64,000 bases of DNA from Cunninghamella blakesleeana (Eukaryota > Mucoromycota > Mucoromycetes > Mucorales > Cunninghamellaceae). The notes beneath the pieces were generated by a model that saw only the letters and a list, made by a program, of their open reading frames with translations, was not told the DNA's origin and ran no database searches. How positions within the stretch are numbered: position 1 is the stretch's first letter; every line of letters begins with the position of its first letter. This document shows positions 25,066 to 38,117 of this stretch, one piece after another. The stretch is from contig JAFCIZ010000003.1 in assembly GCA_017871115.1 (NCBI GenBank), positions 373,001 through 437,000 of the forward strand, written 5' to 3'. Made by a program: the position numbers and the translations under genes.

Positions 25066-28000
25066 TTAATGTCTTGGAGGGGCACCCATATATTGACCGG
25101 GTTGTTGTTGCCATTGAGGTGTAGAAGGTTGAGAATTCATAGGGGAAGGAGTACTTTGAGGTGTAAAGGTAGGATAATAACCAGAACCAGATTTAGCAGG
25201 AGCTTCCTTAGATGGGTCAAAGTAATGTTGAACATTAGCAGTGCTACCAGACATTTCAGATTGAGAATCATCCAATAAACCACGACGATCATCATCCATC
25301 ATACTACTATTATGGTTGCCATTATAGTTGCCTTCCATTTCACGAATTTGTCTTTCTTTACGTTCACGTCTCTTTTCAGCTCTAATACGTTTACGTTCAT
25401 AATCTTCCCATCGTTTCAAAGGTACCTTTGAAGAATCAAATTGACCTTCAGCTTTAGAATGATCGTCACCTTTAACTTCACCTTCAACTTTACGAGTTTC
25501 ACCCCATGAGAAATCATCAAAATGCCAGTAAGAATAAACAGGAAGGACGAAATTCCAAATAGGTAAAGCACATAAATAAACCAACATCCACATTAAATAA
25601 ACCCATTTTCTTGTTGTAATTAAAATTAAAAAGGCAGGAGAGAACAATACAATGATTAAAAGAACTAAGGGTACGGCAGTGGAGAAATCAGTAATTTGAG
25701 TACGGGCCATATTTGCAATCAAAACAACAGTCAAGACAATAGCTACGGGAAGACTAAGTGTACCGATCAAATCCATAAACACGACAAATTGCATAGAGAA
25801 ACAGAAGGTACCACATAAATTACGAACCAAAACCAATTCAAAAAGATTGTGAATAGTAGAATTAATCCATCGACGACGTTGAGATAAAAGAACTTTAAAT
25901 TCATCAGGAACAACAGTTTTACAAATCTATTTATTTTATTGGAATAAAAAAAAAAAAAATTAGTATAAATAAGTTAATTTATCTATTATAATAAAAATAA
26001 AGTGAAATAGGTATACTTACAGCTTGAGGAGTGAATACCATTTTACGGAATGGGAAATTACGAAGCATAAGAGTTGTCAAGAAACGATCTTCACCAAGTA
26101 ATAATAAATTCTTTTGATGAAGAGTATCAATGGTATTAGAAGAATATTCTTGTACAATTTCGGGTTTAGTAATAATAGGAATCCAATCACCATCACCCTT
26201 ACGAGCTTTAAGACGATACATAGAGAAACAACCAGGTAAACATGTAACACCACCAAATACAGCTTCGAAACCTTTAGCTAAATGATGAGAAATGAAATAT
26301 TCATAGACTTGAATAGCTGTTACCCATGAATCACGTTTATTAGCAATTTTAGTTTCACCGCAAAGACCCATAATTAAATTATCATTCACCATACAATTAA
26401 CCAAGACTCTAAGTGATGTATCATAAACTTTAGTATCAGCATCCACCTAAAAATATAAATATATAAATATATATATATATATATATTTATAAATATAAAT
26501 AAAAATTTTTTTAAATATAAAAAAAAAAAAAAAAAAAAAAAAAAATGATTGATTAACAAATATAGTAATCGTCAAAGCATTTTATTCCTATTTTCCTTTT
26601 TTCTATTTTTTAATTTTTATTTTCCTACTATCCTTACCATAAGTACAAGTTCGAAAAGATCAGGTGTAACACCAGTAATATATTTAATTTTTTGGAACAG
26701 TTCATAATCCAAAGGAGTCATACGATCATTATAAGTAACTCGACTAAAGAAATTCATCAAAATAAGTTGAGAGTCACGTTTACCACGATTACCAGGTTTA
26801 GGTTTTCCTTGTTCAGCAGGACCACCACATTTTACAATAAGAATCATAGGTACTTTATGACCCTTACAAACTAAAAATAGAATATTATAATAATAATAAT
26901 AAGCAAGACATTTTCATTATTTTTAAAATACCATATTATTATATTAAAAAGGAAACCTACCATAATGACCAGCATAAACCTTAGCCATATTATATTGTTT
27001 GGAACCAGTAGCAACAGCAATATAAGCTTTAGCTTCAGGGGTAGCCATAGCAGGATTATCAAAAGTAATTAATTCCAAACACATATCAGGTGTAGACATA
27101 GTTTCACCATGACCAGTAATAATACCATCAGCAATTAAGAATAGCAATTTACGATCATCAGGATAGAGAGTGGAAGATAAAGATTCCACTGTAGCACGAA
27201 TACCTTCAGTGTTTTCCGAATAACAGGTAATCAACATGACAGTATATAAATCATTGCCGATTTTGACTTTATTATTTTCATAAGGGCTTCCTGTTAAAGG
27301 TTGTTTGATATCAGCCATTTCCATAGATTGTTGATTGGGGAACATATTATTGTTTCGTTTACTGATAGTTGCGGTTTCATATAAAGGAGAATTCGAATCA
27401 GAAGGAGTTTGTGATAAACGACGAGAAATGAACCATGAGAAGATAAGGGCCATAAAGAAGCGGGCCATGACCAAGGAAACGACCACCAAAAGAGAGCAAA
27501 AGAGAACGATGGCGGCCATAAAACAACCAGGGGTATCTTTATCAATAGCACCGGCTCTGTATTTAGCAATTAAGCAAGGAACACTGGCTTTTAAGGATTC
27601 CTTATGATAGATTAACTTTGTTGCATCCCGTCCACCTTGAGCAAATGTTTGATTTAAAACACTTCGAATAATGCCATCCAACTCGTCACTTGCGATAGGT
27701 TGTGGGTGAACTTTCATATAGCTATTCATGTTTAATACATTGCCGTCAATGACCATATAATTTGTTAAATTTACCATTTGTTGCCAATCAAATCCAACTT
27801 GACGTTCAGTTTTGGTGATTTTAAGTTGATTCAAATTTTGTTGATTTAAAGGGCCCAAGGTACAAGTACCTGCAGAACAAGGATCTAATTGAATAGCTTG
27901 AAAAGTAGCTGTGGTAGGGTTACCAACATTAGTGCATTCTGGGATTTGAGTGCGAGTAAATCTATCAGTGATATCTGTACCGGGTTTAAGTTGAAACAAG

Positions 28001-28075
28001 CTTGGGTCTGCACCAGTGTATTTTGAAATATTAAATTGCCAACCTTGGATACCAAGTAAACTAGCTAATTATTAT

Positions 28076-28124
<49 letters not shown>

Positions 28125-28869
28125 TTGAGAAAAGTTAAATAAAAAATGTACATGTATTTTTTGTACATTTTTAAATAAATAAAATAATTCCTCTTTCCCA
28201 TTTATAGTATATTTATATTAATTTATAATTGAACACACAGACTTTTTTTTTTTTTTTCTCTCTCTCTCTCTCTTTCTCTTTTTTATTTAAATAAGTAAAT
28301 AAAAATAATCTATTATTATTATTATTATTATTATTACCAGACTTTATAGGATCATCATAAGTAGCAAAATTAGCTTCATTATTAGCAGCTCCAGGGGGAC
28401 ATAAAACAGTAGATAAACCAATAGTAATAAAAGCCACAAACCCACCAAGACAAGCAATCAAAAAACATAAAGTGATTTTTTCTCTCCAAGCTTGTTGCAT
28501 CCCTTTATCAGTCAATCCAGCTGCTTTCAACATAGGAGGTAAGGCCCAAAAGGTAACGATTCTAGAAAACAAGGTCCATGGTTCAAAAGATGATCCACTG
28601 CTTTGAGGTTTTCCAGTCATCAAAGGGGCTGGTTCTTGATAACGATCAGGTCGGATCAAGGTACGCCCACGTTGAATATCTTGACTAGCATTATTGACAT
28701 TGCTATTAGCACCAGTGATGATACGTCGAGTAGGAGCGCGACCCAAAGTAGTAGGCCGTCTTCCTATTGATGTACTATTTGCTGAATCACCTCCATAAGG
28801 TTGATGTTGATTGTTGTTATTATTATATCCTGTTGCATTGAAATTATTATACCCAGGTGGTGGTGACAT
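25066..28869 (-). CDS. CHS3: Class IV chitin synthase (Chs3 type)
   Basis: Five exons (28869-28338, 28064-26961, 26870-26638, 26446-26021, 25926-25066) give 1051 aa. A disordered Asn/Gln-rich N-terminus is followed by membrane segments (around 105-160 and 365-395) and a cytochrome-b5-like region in between. The GT2 catalytic domain then shows [14 protein letters not shown] (residues 624-629), LGEDRFLTT (Glu742-Asp743-Arg744) and [13 protein letters not shown] (QRRRW 781-785). At least four C-terminal membrane helices and a 150-residue charged, then Pro/Gln-rich, cytosolic tail complete it. It polymerises UDP-GlcNAc into chitin at the plasma membrane. The motif spelling matches class IV; there is no myosin motor, which excludes classes V/VII. 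In yeast this class needs Chs4-type activators and regulated trafficking. Start ATG 28869 is the first in frame. Confidence 0.95.
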
Positions 28870-28996
28870 TGTATTAAATAGATGTATATATTTTTTTTTT
28901 TTAAAACTCAAAATAGGTATATATATTTATATATGTATTATTAAAAAATAAAATGACTTGTATTATATAGTATATGTTATATATTATATATATATT

Positions 28997-29029
<33 letters not shown>

Positions 29030-31525
29030 TAAATGAATAAAGGAAGGAATAAAAGACAAGTTTTTTTTATTGAAAAAAAAAACTTTTTGTAAAAAAAAGG
29101 TATAAACAAAGAAAAGAAGAGGAAAAAATGAAAAAGTAAAAGAAAAATATATTTTAAAAAAGAAACGGGGGAGTAAAAAAGAAAGTTAAATGTGTATAAA
29201 ACCTATTTTTATCATAATAAATAAATCATCCAATAAAAATGCTTCAAATGATTTTTTAGTGAAAATGGGTTTTAAAACTCCATTTTGATTTACCAAAAGG
29301 TTATAAAGTAATTAATGAGTTCTAGATTCCCCGACTATCAACTTTTTCTTTCTTTCTTTTACTTGTACTATTATTAATTACATCAAGAAAATAATAATGC
29401 ATGTAATATATATATCATTATCATTTCTTTATGAAATAAATAGCTGATTAAATAAGTGAATACATATATTAGTAATAAGTTTTATATTATTATTTATTTA
29501 TTTACTAATTATTTATCAAGAATTCAAAAAATATGAAAAAGCCTTTATTATGATCATTTTTTTTTTATTTGAAGCCAACCATATTAATTTCCTAATATAG
29601 TCAAGCAGCTATTGAAATGTAAAGTAGTACAAGATCCCTTCTAAGCTATCACCCATTCCTTTTTTTTTTTTTACTCCTCCCCCCTTTTTTTAATGATTTT
29701 CTCCCATATATATATTATTCAAATTGATTCTTTTTTATTTTTTATATTCATAGTGGAATATAAAGAAATAAGAGAAAATCCAGTCTATACAACAAATTAC
29801 ATTAATATATTATTAGTATGATTATTTATTTTCATATATATTATATATTTATATATATATATTTATATATACATTAAATTAACAATGAAATAACATTATT
29901 ATCTTATATATTTAAATTATTAATATATATATATCATCTTTTTTTTTTTTTTTTTTTAAAACCCTCTGCTTATTTTTAAATTAATTTTTTTTTTTTTATC
30001 AAAAAAAAAAAAAAAAAAAATGTCAAAAGTAGGAGATACTTTTTACATCTTATTATTTCTGTAAAAAAACGTGATATTCTAAAATAATAATGATTTTCAT
30101 TTCCGATCTAAAAAAAAGTTATACTGGCAACAATATGTAATTAAAAAAAAACTATTGAATTGGTACGTAATAGTATATTCCCCTTGGTGTACATATAAAA
30201 GATATCAAGTATTAGTATAGAAAGGTTTCGTCATATATCATTTTTTATTTTTATAATGGCTGGTTTTTTTTATTTTTATTTTTGTTTCATAGGTTTACAC
30301 CATACTTTGCTCAGGATGTCTTGGTTGATTCCATTTCAAATGCTTAAAATAACCACTTTTAATATTTTCTAAGCCATTGTTTTTCACCAATAATAATACT
30401 TTTTTGGTGCTTTGCTATCAATATATAAAAGTAGTGATTAATCAAAGGGAAGAAATAAAAATAAAATATGATTCCTTGTATCTAAGCCCTTTTATAATAA
30501 TACTAAGGTTATCAAGCTTGAACACCTGTTATTAAATGCGTGCCTGAATTATCCCAAAAAAAAAAGACCTTATTTCTAATAATAGTTAGCATATAAATAT
30601 AACAACGTATAAATTACATATATATAGAAAAATACTATAAAATATATCCATATATATATATAAATATTTATATGTACATTTATTCATTGCCTCTATTTTT
30701 TTTTTTTTTCCACAGTAATAACATATGGTTGTCAAAAAGGTTAAAAAAATTTATACATACTAAATAATACGATACGTAGTATGCGATTATTTAAATACTG
30801 TTTGATGTATTTCTCCGTTTTATTAACTGTATGAATATTCATTTATTTTACTCGTTTTCTTTTTACAGTATTATAATAAGGACCTATTATTCTTTTTATA
30901 AAGATATGTTTGATTATATATATCTGTAATTTTTATTATTTTTGATTTATACTATTTTAAAAATATATTTGTCCATAAAACTATAGAATCTATTTTTTTT
31001 TTTTTTTACCAGATACTAAATCCTGTTGTCAAACCAATCCAATCTTGATATATTTCCAGTACATATATATATATATATGTATCCAATAATATTTTCTTTT
31101 TCATTTTTTTACCATCGTACAGGTTGCTTTTGTTGTATAGATAAAAGTAATAATATATACGCGAACCTAAAAAAAAAAAAAAAAAAATAATGAAAAAAAA
31201 AAAAAAAATGGGTGATACTTTTTTTTAAAAAATTAAAGAGAGCAACGTCGGAACTCCAATCTCTTGCACTATATATATATATATATTTTAAAAAAAAAAA
31301 AGATGCTTGCTACCAAACTTTTGTTCTAGAATAAAATGAGGATTATATGAAAAAGTATTACAGTATCACAATGTATTCTACGTCATAATTAATAGTAATA
31401 ATACAAGAACAGTAGTAATAAGAGTAATAATAAATATACATACTCAAGAATAATCATTTTTTAATGTTTATTTATAAATAGTTTCTTTACTCTACGCATC
31501 TATTCTATATTTTCTTTTAAAAACA
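28870..31525. other. 2.6-kb AT-rich intergenic region
   Basis: It holds the chitin synthase promoter and the 3' flank of the UMP-CMP kinase gene. There are alternating AT stretches (28975-29030), several long T and A runs and no credible reading frame. Slightly GC-richer patches at about 29270-29340 and 30290-30420 include a small hairpin, CACCAA/TTGGTG (30385-30409), but nothing recognisable. Confidence 0.5.
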
Positions 31526-32784
31526 TTATTGTTTGAGTAACTTATCAAATACTGCTTGGACTTCTTTATATACTCCATCAACTGTGTTTTCACAAGAAAC
31601 CTAAAATAAAAAAAAACATTTAGTAAATCGAATCATATAATCACATGATAAATAATACATGCTCAAACAAATATCCCCACTCATATACTATCTTTTTATT
31701 ACCGTTTTCACTTTGTTTTGCTTTTCATAGGCTTCGATCACAGGGAAACTAGTTTCCTTAAAGACACGGAATCGCTTTTTAATAGATTCAATATTATCGT
31801 CGGCACGACCAGAGCTTTCACTACGTTTTAAAAGACGTTCCAACATGACTTGTTCTGGACATTCAAAGTATAAAACGAGTTTAGAAGCGACCACAGTTTC
31901 TTCAAACTTGATAGCTTGATCCATTTTACGAGGAAAACCGTCTATTAAGAATCGAGTCTTGTTATCTTTGGTCATGTGTTCACGCATGGCTTGTTCTAAT
32001 AATGCAATGGTTACTTCCATAGGAACAATTAATCCTTCTTTGATATAATGTTTAATCAATTCTCCATATTTGGATCCTTCTCGGTTTTGTTCTTCACGTA
32101 AAAGATCTCCAGCTATAATAATAATACCATATTTATTAGTATTAAATATACATCAGCTCTTTTTTTTTTTTTTGTTTTGGTTTCCTTACCTGATAAATGA
32201 ACAAAGTCATAATCCTTTTTTAATCGATCACATTGGGTACCCTTACCAACACCTGGTCCACCTATTTTTTTTTTTCAAAAAAAAAAAAAAAAAAAAAAAG
32301 TTAATATATATACTAAACCTTTATTTTATATTATAAATATTTATTTCTATATAAATATTTTACCAAGAACAAAAACAACAGTTACTTCTTCAGGACTAAA
32401 AGCAGGAACAGGAGGTTCTTGTTGGGCAGTAGTGGTAGTAGTAGCAGGTGCTTCTTCAGTAGTGGGTTGTTTTCTAGGTAAACCTATATATAATCGTTTT
32501 TTTTTAAATAATAATAAAAGGGGAAAATAAGTATATTATTCATGTTCTCTTGTCTAGTTATTACAATGACAATCATTTATTAATTTACGTTGTCCTTCAC
32601 GAGATTTAACTAAAGTATAATAGGCAGCAAAACCCATAGAAGCCACGGCAAGCATAGCAGGAATGCTAGGTGTACCATTGGATTTTCCGGTGGAATAAGG
32701 ACGTCTTAAAGGTGCGACTTGAGGTCTGGTATAAATTCTTTGAGCTTGTCTAATAGAATTACGTTGGAGAATAGAACGAAACAT
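31526..32784 (-). CDS. URA6: UMP-CMP kinase with N-terminal mitochondrial-like anchor
   Basis: Five exons (32784-32589, 32483-32364, 32261-32190, 32112-31703, 31600-31526) give 290 aa. The kinase core begins near residue 97 with EEVTVVFVLGGPGVGKGTQC (P-loop), then SAGDLLREEQ (NMP-binding), FLIDGFPRKMDQA and the lid SSGRADDNIESIKKRF. It phosphorylates UMP and CMP with ATP, an essential step toward UTP and CTP. Yeast Ura6 is 204 aa and starts just before this core. Here about 90 extra residues precede it: an Arg-rich, acid-poor leader (MFRSILQRNSIRQAQRIY), a short hydrophobic helix (AMLAVASMGFAAYYTLV) and an Ala/Thr/Pro linker encoded by exon 2. That resembles a presequence plus inner-membrane anchor and suggests a mitochondrial pool, which is inference. 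Confidence 0.9.
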
Positions 32785-33095
32785 TATTGAATAAAAAATA
32801 TGATGAAAAAGAAAGAAAGAAAAAAAAAAAAAGAGTAAAAAAAAAAAAATAATATCTGATCATAAATTATTTTTAAACATACATGTATATTTTATTTATT
32901 CTGGGTTCGGTCCGTCCAAAAGAGATTCAATTTCCGACATTTTTTCCAATCAATAAAAAAAAAATTCACTCCTTTTTTTGTTTTCTTGTTCATTAAAACC
33001 TAGTTTTTATATCGAGCGTCTTGTTCCCAATACATTAAAGGGTTAAATCGTTACTTGCGACAAATATAAAAACATATCATATCCATCCATCCATC
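32785..33095. promoter_or_regulatory. Divergent promoter URA6 / RPP1
   Basis: A 311-bp bidirectional region with a higher GC patch (32898-33060). AAGGGTTAAA at 33038-33047 contains AGGGTTA, the Tbf1/telomere-like motif found in ribosomal-protein promoters of several fungi. A CT-rich tract and TTGTTCCC lie nearby. The link to ribosomal-gene control is inference. Confidence 0.4.
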
Positions 33096-33631
33096 ATGTC
33101 CGCTGAACTTGCTGTTGTTTACGCCGCTCTCATCCTTCAAGATGATAATGTTGAAATCACCGTAAGTTTTTATATATATATACAACTTTTAATTACCCTT
33201 CATAAATGGACTTGAATTCAATATTTTATATAAATTAATTATTTATTCTTAATTTTTTTCTTTTTCTTTTTTTAAAATAATAATAATAATAATATTATAG
33301 GCTGACAAGCTCCAAACTCTTGTCAAGGCTGCTGGTGTAGAAGTTGAACCTATCTGGTTCTCTTTATATGCCAAAGCCCTTGCTGGTCAAAACCTTGGTG
33401 AACTTCTCTTAAATGTCGGTGCCCCCGGTGCTGGTCCTGCTGTTGCTGCTGGTGGTGCTGCCACTGGTGGTGCTGCTGAAGAAGCTGCTGAAGAAGCTAA
33501 AGAAGAAGAAAAGGAAGAATCTGATGATGTATGTTTATAAATATATAGTAATAATACTGGTGATTTTTTTATTAACTTTTTCTTTATTTTTTTTTTTTTA
33601 ATAGGATATGGGTTTCGGTCTCTTCGATTAA
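33096..33631 (+). CDS. RPP1: 60S acidic ribosomal protein P1
   Basis: Three exons (33096-33161, 33301-33528, 33605-33631) give 106 aa, the normal size. The N-terminal helical dimerisation domain ([15 protein letters not shown], then [17 protein letters not shown]) is followed by an Ala/Gly hinge, a Glu/Lys-rich acidic segment and the universal C-terminal tail [11 protein letters not shown], which recruits elongation factors to the ribosomal stalk. The order [12 protein letters not shown] and VEPIW marks P1, not P2. The last exon encodes only DMGFGLFD. Codon bias is strong, as expected for a ribosomal protein. Confidence 0.97.
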
Positions 33632-33867
33632 AGAAATATGTCAATGATTTTATACAAATAAAAACACCACTTGCATGTTCTTTTTTTATATCAATATAAT
33701 TTCTTTTTTTTTTTTTTAAAAAAAAAAAACAATGCTATATTTTATTTTTTACTAGTGATATATACTGTAACTAAAATTATGGAATTTAGGACACATCGAA
33801 CGATTCAAAAATATAATATTAATGGGAAAGGGGATTGAAAAGAGAGAGAAAGAGAAAAGTTTGAATT
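33632..33867. other. Convergent 3' spacer with T14A12 tract
   Basis: A short spacer between RPP1 and CUB1. T14 followed by A12 (33704-33729) forms a perfect palindrome shortly after the RPP1 stop codon. It may help 3'-end formation, but identical tracts occur in introns. Confidence 0.4.
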
Positions 33868-36289
33868 TTAAGATTGGGATTTATCACCATCGTCAATGGC
33901 AGCAAGTAATTCATGTAAAATATCATAACATTCATTTAAAATAGATATACATATAGCTTGACCTAATAATAATAATAATGGATTGTTTTTGTATTTTTAA
34001 AAAAAGAAAAAAAATTCAATGAGCAACTCTAAAAATTCATCATATTATTGTAATTACATATATATATATATATAAATTATTTACCTTCTGGAATATTGCC
34101 TTCGTCGTCATAAAATATACCATCCCGTCTCATATTATCAATACTTGCCAATTTCAATTGATATGGATAAAGATCTCGTGCTATATATTTATGTTTTTTT
34201 TTTAAAAAAAAAATAATGATGATGAAAATAAATAAAACAATAAAAATAAAAAATTCCTTTATACATATATATATACTATTTAAATTACCAGAATCAGGCT
34301 TTCCCCATTTTGTTACTTCTACTAAACAACGCCTTACAGTACTAAGTTGATTATGAATTGGCATGATAGCTTCACTGACAGGTACATTTTCACTAAGCAT
34401 TTTGGTAATAAGTCTATAGCATCCCCTTAATAAAAAGTTAATAAGAGCTTGGCCATCAGGTACATCATCACTTGAAGTTTTTGGATCACGGAATTTTCCA
34501 TTATGTCGTAATTTTTCGATTTCTTGGAGTTGTAACTAAATATATATATATATTTATATGAATACATAATATCTTTTCATTTCATTCCACTCTATTATTT
34601 TGATTTATTTTTTATATTCTTTTATTACATACCTGGTATGTATATAAATCTGTTTCCCTTAAAGTCCATCGGTGTGTTAAAGCTAATCGTCCCAACTGAT
34701 TTTTTATTTCCTTCAACCTGTCAGCAATTGGTTTAAGACTATCTGATATGTTATCCGTTGACGCAATTAAATCATGTGTTTCCTCATAAAGTTGTTCCAA
34801 TAATCCTACAATTAAAGCTTGGCCTTTTGGCGTTGATCCATCTTTAGGAAATAAATCCGATTTCAAATTATCAATTTTTCGTATCTATTTAAAAAAAAAG
34901 AACGAGATAATCTTTGTAAATGAATTTTATTACTGTTATTATTATTTCTTCTCCACTCTTTTCTTTTTTTCTTCCTTTATTTTTAAAATATGTACCTTTT
35001 CTTGGAATGGATAGATGTCGCTAGCTTTGAATCCAGCTGGTCGTTGGGCTACTAAAGAGAGTTCTCTTCGAAGTTCCACAAGTTCATCTTGAAGAGGTTT
35101 TCTAAAAATAGAAGTGTATATATATACTCATAATTATTATTATTTTTATTTTTATTTTTTGTATTACACTTATTTTATCCACATGTACGCCCTATTTTTC
35201 TTTTTTTAAAAAAATCACTTACAATTCAGGTGCTACCTCACGAATGGTTACAAGTAGTGAATCTAATGCCTCCTCTACGTAAATATAAATAAAAAAAAAT
35301 AACGCAAGAAATATCAAGTGTTTAGTTGTTTTAAATTTTTATTACATTATACCCATTCTATTATTATTATTAAAATTCTTGCTTTTTTTTTTTATTTTTT
35401 TACTTAGACTTACTACTGCGGTTATATTTCTTTTTTAGTAAATCAAGGAAATATGTAGAGTAATTACTATTTTGATCTTGATCGCCAAATATAATGCTTC
35501 CAATATCGTCCAACCTTTCTTCAATTTCTACCAGTACATTATCAGTGTAGATCCCCATTTGTGACAATTGTTCTAAATAACGCTATATATATATATTTAT
35601 AAAATATCATACGTTAAATAAAAAAAATAAGTTTATATCCTATTGCATATTACCATCGTCATCTTTATATATTCTTTTATTATATTTTAATAATAATAAA
35701 AAAAAATTTTTTTTTCTGAAAAAGAAAAAATACTTACTTCTACTGTTACTAGTTGGGCATATACTGCCGGGACTATAGAGCGTTTTTAAAATAAATATAC
35801 AACAAACACGATCGTGAGATATTTTTTTTTTAAAAAAACCTTAACAAACCTTAATAATAAATCATATTTCATATCACAAACTTACTTTCTCGATTTCTTC
35901 CAATAGACATAAAAAATAAAGATAAAAGTGACATAACGTCGTCCAATACACCATTAACACGATTACGACTTTTTGAGCTCCATACATCACCTGATCGACA
36001 AGCTGCTAATAATTCCACTTGATGTTCTGTTTGTTGATATAATGATAAGATATCATCAGATCTTGGGTAATTGTCTCTATCTTTTTTTAAAGCTGATAAC
36101 TTGTTTCTTATAGTAATAAGTTCTTCTAAAATAGGTGATTCTATGGAAATATATGAAGCGTTTTTTTTATATATTTTTTTTAAATGTTAATATTCATTTC
36201 AGTACTATCATATATAATATATGATTGTTACTATATAATACTATTTAGATAAAATAATTACCTTCAAGAGGAATAGGTACTACACTCAT
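33868..36289 (-). CDS. CUB1: DUF2408 protein, Cub1-like
   Basis: Ten exons (36289-36262, 36140-35886, 35772-35738, 35582-35414, 35274-35223, 35101-34996, 34884-34633, 34535-34289, 34180-34085, 33962-33868) join to 444 aa. The protein is almost entirely helical, with no signal peptide or membrane segment. Two related halves are visible: SPILEELITIRNKLSALKKD and KPLQDELVELRRELSLVAQR, each followed by a long helical bundle. Further repeats occur around LYPYQLKLASIDNMRRDGIF and YTYQLQLQEIEKLRHNGKF. This matches the fungal DUF2408 family (yeast YPL260W/Cub1 and a fission yeast homologue), whose molecular role is poorly known; it has been linked to proteasome function and DNA-damage tolerance. The first exon is only 28 nt. 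Family assignment is from pattern memory. Confidence 0.75.
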
Positions 36290-36641
36290 ATTATATGCTT
36301 GTAAATAACAAAATAATAATAATAATAATACTAAGGAATAGTAAGTATATACAAAAAAATTAAAAAAATAAAAGAAAGAAAGAGCTAAAAAAAAAAAGCT
36401 AAAATTCTGAAGTTTAAAAAAAAAATCATCGGTTTTTTTATTTTCCATTTTTGATTGATTTTTTTTATATATGATAAAATAAATTGCATAATTTTGAATA
36501 GGAAGAATAATGAGATATATTTATTTATTATATTGAATTATTGTTATTATTAAGACAAATTACTACCAATATATATAACTATTTTTTTTTTAAAAAAAAT
36601 ACAATTTATTACTATGATTCCTGTTTTTATTATTTATATTA
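36290..36641. other. Intergenic region CUB1 promoter
   Basis: 350 bp, AT-rich, with T10A8 at about 36582-36599. It carries the CUB1 promoter and the 3' end of the J-protein gene. No clear motif is seen. Confidence 0.4.
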
Positions 36642-38117
36642 TTAAAACCTTTTTTTCTTTTTTAAAGCTCGTTTTTCTTGATTCTCTTTTTGATTTTTGA
36701 GTATTCGTTCTTGAGCAGCAGCAAATTCTCTTTCAGATGGAAAATATTCTCTTTTACCTAACACACTATGAGAGATAATATTATTATATTTTTGAAAAAG
36801 TTCTCGTCCACGTTGAATTTGTTTTTCCCTTGTTTGTTTAGCTAATTCTTCAAATTCCAAAGGTACACTTTCAGAGAGAGTTTCAGTAATATCATCGTCA
36901 TCATCGTATTCTTCTTCTTCTTCTTCTTCTTCAACATTATCATCGTAATCATCATCGTCATCCATAAAATCATTTTTTTCTATTTCCAATTCATTCTCAT
37001 TATAAGTAGTAGCTTGATCCATTTCATCGTCAAAATATTCCCTTCTTTCTTGGTCATAATCATCATTATCCGCTATATTTTCATTGTTTAATACTTCATC
37101 TGGAATATGATATATATACTGTAATGCATGTACATTAGTAGAATCATCATCATTAAAGTTATGACCGGAGAATTGTACAGCCGAGCCGCAAAATGAACTT
37201 TTATTGAGTGATTTGACTAGGTAATGCTTTTTGTTTGCAACTGAACTAGTAAAGTGGCTATCGCCGGAGCTAACCGTCGCTTTTGATTTTTGGTTTGAAT
37301 TACGTTGGGATTTTTTGCTTTGTTTTAAAGCTACAGTAATGAAAAATAATATCAAAATAAAAACAAGAACAAAAAGTGGTATTAATAAGTACAATAAAAT
37401 AAACTACGTATAATTGTTGCTATTATTAGCTTTTTTTTTTAATAAAATAAAAATAAAATAGAGTAAATAAAGATTACCTGGAGCTGAAACGAAATTATAT
37501 TTTACAAGACTAGTGATGTCATTTGGAGTTGATCTATCATATTTTTGAATTGGTGGTCCTATGTTATAAAATGAGGATGTAGTTCCGTTCGGTCGGGTGA
37601 CTAATAAAATAATTGATATTTTAATACATATAAAGAGAAAAATCAGTGATTAAAATAAATTAAACGAATATATATACATTTTTATTTGTTTATTTTTTAT
37701 AAAAAAAAAAGAAGCAAAAGCAAATACACATATTAATTACTTACTTGTTGAACGTTGATTTTCTACACTGATTTTTACACCAAGCCATAACCCTTTTGCA
37801 AAACTTGTCAAAGAATCATCATTACTGTTGAAAATACTGTCAACATCAACATTACCGAGTTGATCATAATTTTGTTTTAAAGAAAGGTTATTTAAAATTG
37901 AAAACGCCAAAGCCATTGTGTTAAATTTCAAACGAATATCAAACATTTCTTGTTCAGAAACGCCTGCTTTTATCGCATCAGGATGGTATTTTTCAGCTAA
38001 AGTATAGTATTTTTGACAAAGAATATTCGAATCAATACTTTTTCCTTGATATTCTTCCAATTTCAAAATTTTGTAAGGTGTATTTTCATAAATGTTTAAT
38101 AAATCAATAGGATTCAT
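36642..38117 (-). CDS. J-domain protein with acidic C-terminal region
   Basis: Exon 1 (38117-37745) holds a J domain: YKILKLEE, a helix, KYYTLAEKYHPDA with the essential HPD, then a helix ending LKQNYDQLGN. J proteins stimulate Hsp70 ATPase. The C-terminal part is strongly acidic (Asp/Glu runs, about residues 270-330) and ends in basic KKKKRF. Two splicings fit. Model A: 37600-37478 to 37330-36642, 394 aa, no membrane helix after the J domain. Model B: 37600-37506 to 37403-36642, 409 aa, inserting FILLYLLIPLFVLVFILILF, a textbook membrane span followed by KQSKK. ATG 38117 is the first in frame after an upstream stop. The 21 codons before it also read as a hydrophobic segment from a TTG at 38180. 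I cannot place it in a named J-protein class; B would suggest a tail-exposed membrane co-chaperone. Confidence 0.7.

Noticed and set aside
31526..32784. Adenylate kinase
   Set aside because: GGPGVGKGTQC with LIDGFPRKMDQA and a short lid match UMP-CMP kinase. The adenylate kinase long lid is absent.
37403..37500. Separate small membrane-protein gene starting inside the J-protein intron
   Set aside because: It lacks its own ATG at the start of the hydrophobic stretch and runs straight into the J-protein C-terminal frame. It is better treated as an alternative exon or translated intron tail.
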